Shown here piece by piece: positions 23,701 through 31,200 of a DNA stretch of 64,000 nucleotides. The DNA comes from Dermanyssus gallinae. Its lineage: Eukaryota; Arthropoda; Arachnida; Mesostigmata; Dermanyssidae. A program made the position numbers and the translations under genes. The notes under the pieces were generated by a model. It searched no databases. It was not told the DNA's origin and was given only the letters and a program-made list of their open reading frames with translations. Position 1 is the stretch's first letter. Every line of letters starts with the position of its first letter. Location: positions 186,001-250,000 of the forward strand of contig QVRM01002203.1 of assembly GCA_003439945.1 (NCBI GenBank). Reading direction: 5' to 3'.

Positions 23701-25238
23701 CGTTGGTGCGAGCCAGGCAGAGGACGTGTGTTGTTTGAGCGAGAGAATGGCGAACTCGTAACGGTCGCCGGCCAGTCATGGGGGTGGTGGACACTACAAA
23801 AGACTTGTTGTCTAACCCAATGTTCTACTACAAACAGGCATTTAGAAGATATTTGCATCATATTGGAAGGCTGACTCCCGAGAAAATCAGCAATGCGAGC
23901 GGAGAGCCGTGGATACGGTATCCTGCACTCTCTGGAACTGTCTCGTTGAAACGCGCACCGGCCGAGCTGGCTGGATACGACCAACAACCTGAGGACGCTT
24001 TTCAGAGCACGGTTGGGGACGAAGAAGCACGAAATAAAAGAGCGAAAGTCGGGTTAGTGAGACCCGACAGGTTAAACGAAAAAAAAAGAGAGGAGCAACG
24101 AATGTTCCCGTGTCTCAAATTTATTATCTTCTACCTTCGAGCCCGCTAGCGTGGTGCATTGCGTGCGCCTCTCGACCGAAGGAGACACATAGGTGCGCGG
24201 GTTCAAGCCCCACCGTTGCACATTTGTATTTATGGGGGTCCGTCTATGAAGTAATGCAAGAAACAGTCCCGTGGACGCTAAATCTTGGCTAAGGGTCAGC
24301 TTGAAAAATGATTACCTTATGTAGAAGACATCAAATATGAGACATGAGGAACAGCAAGTCTGTCGGCAGACAACTCATTGCCCGAACGACATAAGAATAG
24401 TACAAGTACTTAAAATGTGGCGAGCAAGCAAGACATAATTTAGTGATGTAATATGCCAGAATTTAACCTGAAAATGGTAAAGTTTTTGCTGTCTGACTAC
24501 CCTAGAAGCATTCCCATTATGTAATGAAATGACGCATTCAAATATTTATCTAATTTGCACAAATCCATGGTACTGCATGGTTGCAGATAGATTTAGCGCT
24601 TATTGGCAACTTTACAGCAAGGGTTACATCTCTAGTGACCGACTATTTGCTATAGGGTGCGACGATATGGTTTGTCATACAAAAAACAAACAGGTAGCAT
24701 ATGGGTCATGGTAGGACAATTTGTATAATGAAAATATAGAAACAATATAATAACCTACCCTTTATAGAAGTATTCGTCGACGGTGACATGTACAAAAAGA
24801 GTTTTCTTTTGGAGTTCCGAGATCGGCGTGCCGTCCGGTTTAAAATACATTATGGCAGCAAAGTTGACGGTTGTAATTTTATCCTCTAGGCTGGCGTTTG
24901 ACATGCTGGGTTCAAAGTGGTACGAACGCAATTCCACATATCTTAAATTACCATCGATGTAGGCAGTCTTTCTTCTGCGATATTCGATCCTGCGCAAAGT
25001 CCAAGCGATTAGAAACGTATTATATTCTGAGCGACAATTAGGACAGTAATAAATAGATAGTTGAAATGCTCACTAACTGTAATCATGAGACTAATAATAC
25101 TGCCATTTGTTGTTGTATTACCGTAGATGTTTAAACACATTGTTATGTAACTCCGAGGTATAAGATTCATAAACCCAAGGACGAGAGCACGTAGTAGTAG
25201 GCCGACAAAGTGTCATATTTGTATAGACAAATGTATTA

Positions 25239-25292
<54 letters not shown>

Positions 25293-28200
25293 GTATAAAA
25301 TAATTCAAAATGATAACTTATTTACAATTTTGTGTTTTAAGTATATACTGCAGACTCTCCTTTATGAACACACGTCATTATTTGAATCGATCGCCTTGTT
25401 TGGTCACATATTTCATTAAGCGCTTAATCACTCTATGCACCGATCGAGGCTGGGTTTCTTAAGTTCATAAATGTGATGTTGATGATGTGTGCGTCTTATC
25501 CTGGCCTATAAGCTCCCTCACAGATAGTAATCCATTAGGTTGAGATCTGGACTTATTAGGGGACCAGCAAGCGAATCCAGGAACGCTGTTGTTCAGTCCG
25601 TAGCCGATCGAGGAAAACTAGTTTCGGTATTTAAGATAATAAGACTGCTAAGATAATAAGACTACAGGCCCCTTAATTTTGCCAGTGTCGTCAGCTGACT
25701 ATTGACCGGTGCGGTCGGGTTCATTTGTACTCCTGAGCGTAGTGCCTTTCTAGTGAGTAGTTTGGCGCCGTGTGAGGCGTGCTTGGTGTCAAACGATTCG
25801 TCTTCGAGCCGTGCACCGCGCCATCCCCGATTTCTCAACTTTCTCTAGGAGTAGGTGAGCACCCCCCCCCCCCCCCGTCGCGAAACGTCCTGACCCGACG
25901 GCCAACGACTTCTCCGAATCGGTAGGGCCTGTTACGGTCGTTCAGCAAGCCGACGATTAAGCGGGATCCTTTCATAGGATTAGTCTTCAAACCGTTCCAG
26001 AAAGGCCTTATTTGACGGAATGGACAGTGTCAGAATGATCCAACCGCAGCATCAACAGGGACCGGTCAGCAGTGCGACGGGCACTACAAAAACAATAACA
26101 ACAGATGACACGGTAGCAGCAGTGCCCACAGGGGCTAGAAAACGAACCCTGCCCTACCCGCCGTCCCCGCGTGCGAAGGAACCTCGACTGAAATACCTGA
26201 GTTACTGCGCGAGATGTGAAGAGGGTCTACAAGGTACACTATCCGTGTGTTGCTCGAAATGTGCTAGAGTTATTCACGTGGCCTGCAAAACTAATGACGG
26301 AGCTGCACTGACAGCTAATCCTTCGTACAAATGGCGGTGTAGAGTTTGCTCAGTACCAACAGCGGACCAATCAATAAACGAGTTAATGAAATGTTTAGAT
26401 TAATGTGCGCTAGAAAGTGAATCAATGCAACTAGTGGCTTTTCTATTCCATCGCGTGAGAGAGCTTGAAAAGGAAGTGCGAAGCTGGAAGTCCAAGCATA
26501 GGCAGCCTGCTCAGCTGACCGAGGAGAGGGAAATTATCGATGTTTCGGTGAAACCGCTCGAGTGCCCTGCGCCGAGCCCGCCGCGGAAAACAGCTCTAGT
26601 GGTGGGCGACAAGATCGTGCAACCGCTTGGCCCAGCGCTGAGGCGAATTCTACCGAAGAAGACGCCGCTCGCAATCCGTTCTGCGGCCAAGATGGACATC
26701 GACAGTGTTATCATCGAAGCGGAAAAATATATTGATGCAACAAATGGCCCAGTAGCGGTGTTCCTGCAAGCCGGCTACCATGAGTGTATGGAGTTTTAAA
26801 GTGACAGATATATCAGTAAAGTTCCCCTCTTCGGTCAGGATTGGAAGGTAGCTAACGACGTTCTGACGAGGAAAGCGGCCCAGGACGGTGCTAAGTCTCA
26901 GTTCTCGCCCTCTCAATCTGTCAACGATCGGTCGTCGAGAGTCAGTGCTACAGCTATAAAGGCGAAGTAGCGGAAAAAATCGCCTACAATATAGCGAGAA
27001 GAATTAAGCCTTTTTTAGGGGTGAGAATCCTGTCGCCCGAGAAACGCAGGAGTCAAAAGTCTAAGTCCGATTGTCAAACCAACATCGACAGCTGCACGCG
27101 AGGCCTCGAACGGCAGACCCTCCCATATCAACCGAGCCCCCACGATCAGGCATCGTTTCCCCAGCCGGGTCAGTTTGTCGAGAACGACTCAACATGGCCA
27201 AGCGGATCCAAAGCGGAGCAATCGTCAATGGGATCGAAACAACGACCAAACGACAACGACTTTCAGTGCCCCACGAGCTCCTCCCTTGCCCACGTTAGAA
27301 TAATTCGTGAAGCAAGTCTTGGCAACGGTGACGACTGGCCCATCGGCATTCAACGCTCACAGCTATCACAGTTTATCCCGATGTCGATCGAGGAGCGCAC
27401 AACGAGGTCGGGCCTCACACAAAAAGAAACAATAAGAATTGCACAATGGAACTGCGAGGAAGCTTCCTCGCTAGAGCTCCTCGCCCGCGACGCATTGGAT
27501 GGACTGGACATCCTAGTGCTGACGGAAACCTGGGCGACTGCCCCTTTTGACCTTTCGAGTTTCTATGCAGTGCATTGCCTCGCTGAAGCGCAGAGGGCCA
27601 GGGCGGCCAAGTGGGGTTACTTGTCCGACGCGCAGATTCGGAATCTACACTCACTATGGTAGAGAAGCTGGTCAGCGGTCTGGAAGCAAAATCGCTTCTA
27701 GCCGGTGCGCCCCTGGTAGTCGCTGGTGACTCCAACGCCCGCCTCGATCAGCCGAATTCGAGCCGCACTATAGCCCTCCGAGATACCCTAGCACAATACG
27801 GCTGCTGAATAGTCAATTCCAAGCTATCGCCAACATTTTTGGGGTACTCCGGAAGCTCGGTCATCGACGTGTTTGCCACCAACGTGCCCAAAGAAGTGCT
27901 CAGGTATCAGGGAGGAAACAACAAGCTTCGTGAAGGCGCATGCATTCGAGCCCACGTTCCAGTGGCCGTGGACCTCACGGTTCAGGAAGGGTCAACGAGA
28001 ACGGCCAGGAGACTTGCCCTCCCACGCCGGTTCGATGTGAATATGCTCCTAGAACGTGCTCATGAAGTTCTCCCTGTGCCGAACGTGATAGACACGGAGG
28101 TGTATGCGCAGCGCCTACTCGAAGTGCTGCACTCTAGTATACAGCCAGTTCCCTTTTCCAAAAAGCACAGGGCATGATTAGACCACAGCTGTCGGCTTGC

Positions 28201-31200
28201 TCGCCGAGGTCAGATTACCTTCAGGTTCCTAGCGGAATCGCATCCGGGTTACCATCAGCTGGGCTCGATATTCAGAACAATTTGTAGGAAAACATACGCG
28301 ACGCAGCGTAGGAGGTACCAGAAGATGCTGGCGAGTCGGCCTTATATCCGACGCAGAGCGTCATCCTTACATATGGCTGGCCCACCGAGGGAGCACCGCG
28401 ACCTGCCCTATCAGCTCGTCAGTCCTCATTGATCACTTCTCGCAAATGTTCGCTTCACGGGACACCATTCCTCGCGAGGTGCTAAACCTAGTCGCCGTGT
28501 GGGGTGAATCGACGACATGGCTACGGGACTCCCTCCAGCGGGCCAGGGCGGCCAAGTGGGGGGTACTTCCGTTTTCTACAATCACAAGCTAGGCGACTTC
28601 ACGGCGTGTCTAGCGGAAAATAACGTCATAGCCCTACAAGGCTCGACAATGTCCGTAGTTGCAGCATATGTCCGACGCGCAGATTCGGAATCTACACTCA
28701 CTATGGTAGAGAAGCTGGTCAGCGGTCTGGAAGCAGTATTGCCCCTAGCCGGTGCGCCCCTGGTAGTCGCTGGTGACTTCAACGTCCGCCTCGATCAGCC
28801 GAACTCGAGCCGCACCATAGCCCTCCGAGATACCCTAGTACATTACGGCTGCTGGATAGTCAATTCCAAGCTATCGCCAACATTTTTGGGGTACTCCGGA
28901 AGCTCGGTCATCGACGTGTTTGCCACCAACGTGCCCAAAGAAATGGTCAGGTATCAGGGAGGAAACAACAAGCTTCGTGAAGGCGCATGCATTCGAGCCC
29001 ACGTCACAGTGGCCGTGGACCTCACGGTTCAGGAAGGGTCAACGAGAACGGCCAGGCGACTTGCCCTCCCACGCCGGCACAATGTGAATATGCTCCTAGA
29101 ACGCGCTCATGAAGTTCTTTCTGTGCCGGACGTGATAGACACGGAGGTGTATGCGCAGCGCCTACTCGAAGTGCTGCACTCTATTATACAGCCAGTTCCT
29201 TTTTCCAAAAGGCTCAGGGCATGGTTAGACCACAGCTGTCGGCTTGCTTGCCGAAGCCAGATTACCTTCAGGCTCCTAGCGGAATCGCATTCGGGTTGCC
29301 ATCAGCTGGACTCGATATTCAGAACAATTTGTAGGAAAACATACGCGACGCAGCGTAAGAGGTACAGGAGATGCTGGAGACTCGTCCTATACTCGCCGAC
29401 GCAGAGCGTCATCCCTACAGATAGCTGGTCCACCGAGGGAGCACCGCGGCCTGCCCTATCAGCTCGTCAGCTCTCATTAATCACTTCTCGGAAATGTTCG
29501 CTTCACGGGACACCATTCCTCGCAAGGTGCTAAACCTAGTCGCCGTGTGGGGTGAATCGACGACATGGCTACGGGACTCCCTCCAGCAGGAGTTCACCAT
29601 CGAGGAGATCCTGCGAGGACTTCGAAGTCTCCGCAGGAATAAAGCCTCCGGCCCCGACAGAGTACGCAATGAGCATCTAAAATGTGTACTCTTTCCCAGA
29701 AAAGTGGAGGGATGCAAATCTGCTAGTTATACCTAAGGGTAAGGGGGATCCGGCCCTACCGTCATCTTGGCGGGGCATCGCGAAGAAGAGCGTATGCTAT
29801 AAGCTACTCTCTTATCTGCTGACATGGAGACTGTGTGACTACCTGGAGGGCGTAGGAGCCATCCTGACCGAGCAGCATGGATTCCGCAGAGATCGCTCGA
29901 CAGAAACCGCCTGTTTGATTCTGATGTAGGACGTTAAGAGGGCGTTAGCCAGAGCGATGAACCCACTGTATGCAGCCTTCGTCGATTTCAAGACAACATT
30001 TGAATCGGCGCCTAGAGACATGGTCTTACGCACGTTGGCAGAGGTCGGAGTGCCAGTTAAAGTGCTCAACCTCCTCGCGGCCATCCTACAAGAGAACAGA
30101 ATAACCATCGAGGATGGTATCGCCGAACTCGAACCTTTCGCCCAGACAACAGGCCTAGCTCAGGGTGACAACCTGAGCCCTCTGCTGTTCTCTATCCTAC
30201 TGAAGGGCCTGCCCGCCCAAATAAGAGGCCCTTTCTCAAGAGGGCTCTGGGATTACACATCTCGACCCGAAACCGCCTAGTGTATCTCCTAGCAGACACC
30301 CCGCTGTTCACCGAAGATCTGCGACACCGCTTCGATCGCGGATATCGATGATGAATTTTTCGAAACTGGAGCTATGACACGTAACGAATGGAGAGGAGCG
30401 TATCGTTACAACCGTCATGTCATAACCCGCTATGCCGTACACGGCTTTCATCATAAACTGTGTAGCGTGCGGGACTTCCACGAACCAGATGACCATTGCA
30501 GGTGCTCTAGATGCGAAGCACACTGTGGAAGATACCACGCCGCTTCCTGTGCTCTGGTCCCTTCCCTAGGTAACCTGACTGACCCCATCTTAAAATATTC
30601 GCAATGAGCACTTTCTAGTCTGTTTCCATATAGGAGAAAATTGGGTTGTACCCATATAGTCCGTGTAGTATATATCTATATACCGGATGTTTTGTGGGCT
30701 CAAACCCAAATGTGACACGACTATACCCAATGATGCAATTGTAGCCGCTGTTGCATACAGTGAAGAGATATATGTATATATTGTGTTTATCATCGTATTT
30801 ATTTCACTCATATTGAGTATGCATATAACATAAACAATCATACAGATTATACAATCATACAGTCAGCTGCTCGCGGCATGTCATTCGAGAGAGGCAGTGC
30901 AGTGATCTCCTCGCAAGGGCCAGGAAGGCAGACGCATGAAACTTCGTACACACCCGAAAGCACAGTCGACAGACGCACTCGGTGTACTCTTCGTGGAAGC
31001 TCGTATTCGAACAAACTAGGTGATGATAGCCATGAACTATGTATCTGGTATAGACGTAACGATTGTCACATGCAAGACCAGACCAGAGGTGAGAGGCCCT
31101 GAAAATATCCAGGTCTCCGACCTCTCGTCGGACCTGTTCAACTTTATTTTCCCATTCCGAGATAAAGCTCTAGAATGGTACTGTACGCGGCGTTTCGCTT

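Larger units (their letters stand above)
22153..23798 (+). mobile_element. Short LTR retrotransposon, gypsy-type, gag only
   Basis: A 1,646-bp element with a damaged 5' LTR (22,153-22,297), a primer-binding-like site right after it, a gag-type zinc-knuckle region, a purine tract and an intact-looking 3' LTR (23,511-23,798). Flanking 5-bp direct repeats aaaga (22,148-22,152 and 23,799-23,803) are a target-site duplication, so these are the true ends. There is no protease, reverse transcriptase or integrase, so it is non-autonomous or internally deleted. Confidence 0.88.
25670..30610 (+). mobile_element. LINE with PHD-finger ORF1, rearranged
   Basis: A roughly 4.9 kb plus-strand LINE: 5' region from about 25,670 (with a 14-C run at 25,862), ORF1 with PHD finger and esterase-like part, endonuclease, then reverse transcriptase and a Cys/His-rich end. 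A 0.95-1.05 kb tandem duplication inside (27,597-29,589) and several frameshifts have broken it. ORF1 with a PHD finger and an SGNH/esterase domain is known in CR1-clade LINEs. It lies inside gene A intron 1 on the opposite strand. Confidence 0.85.
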
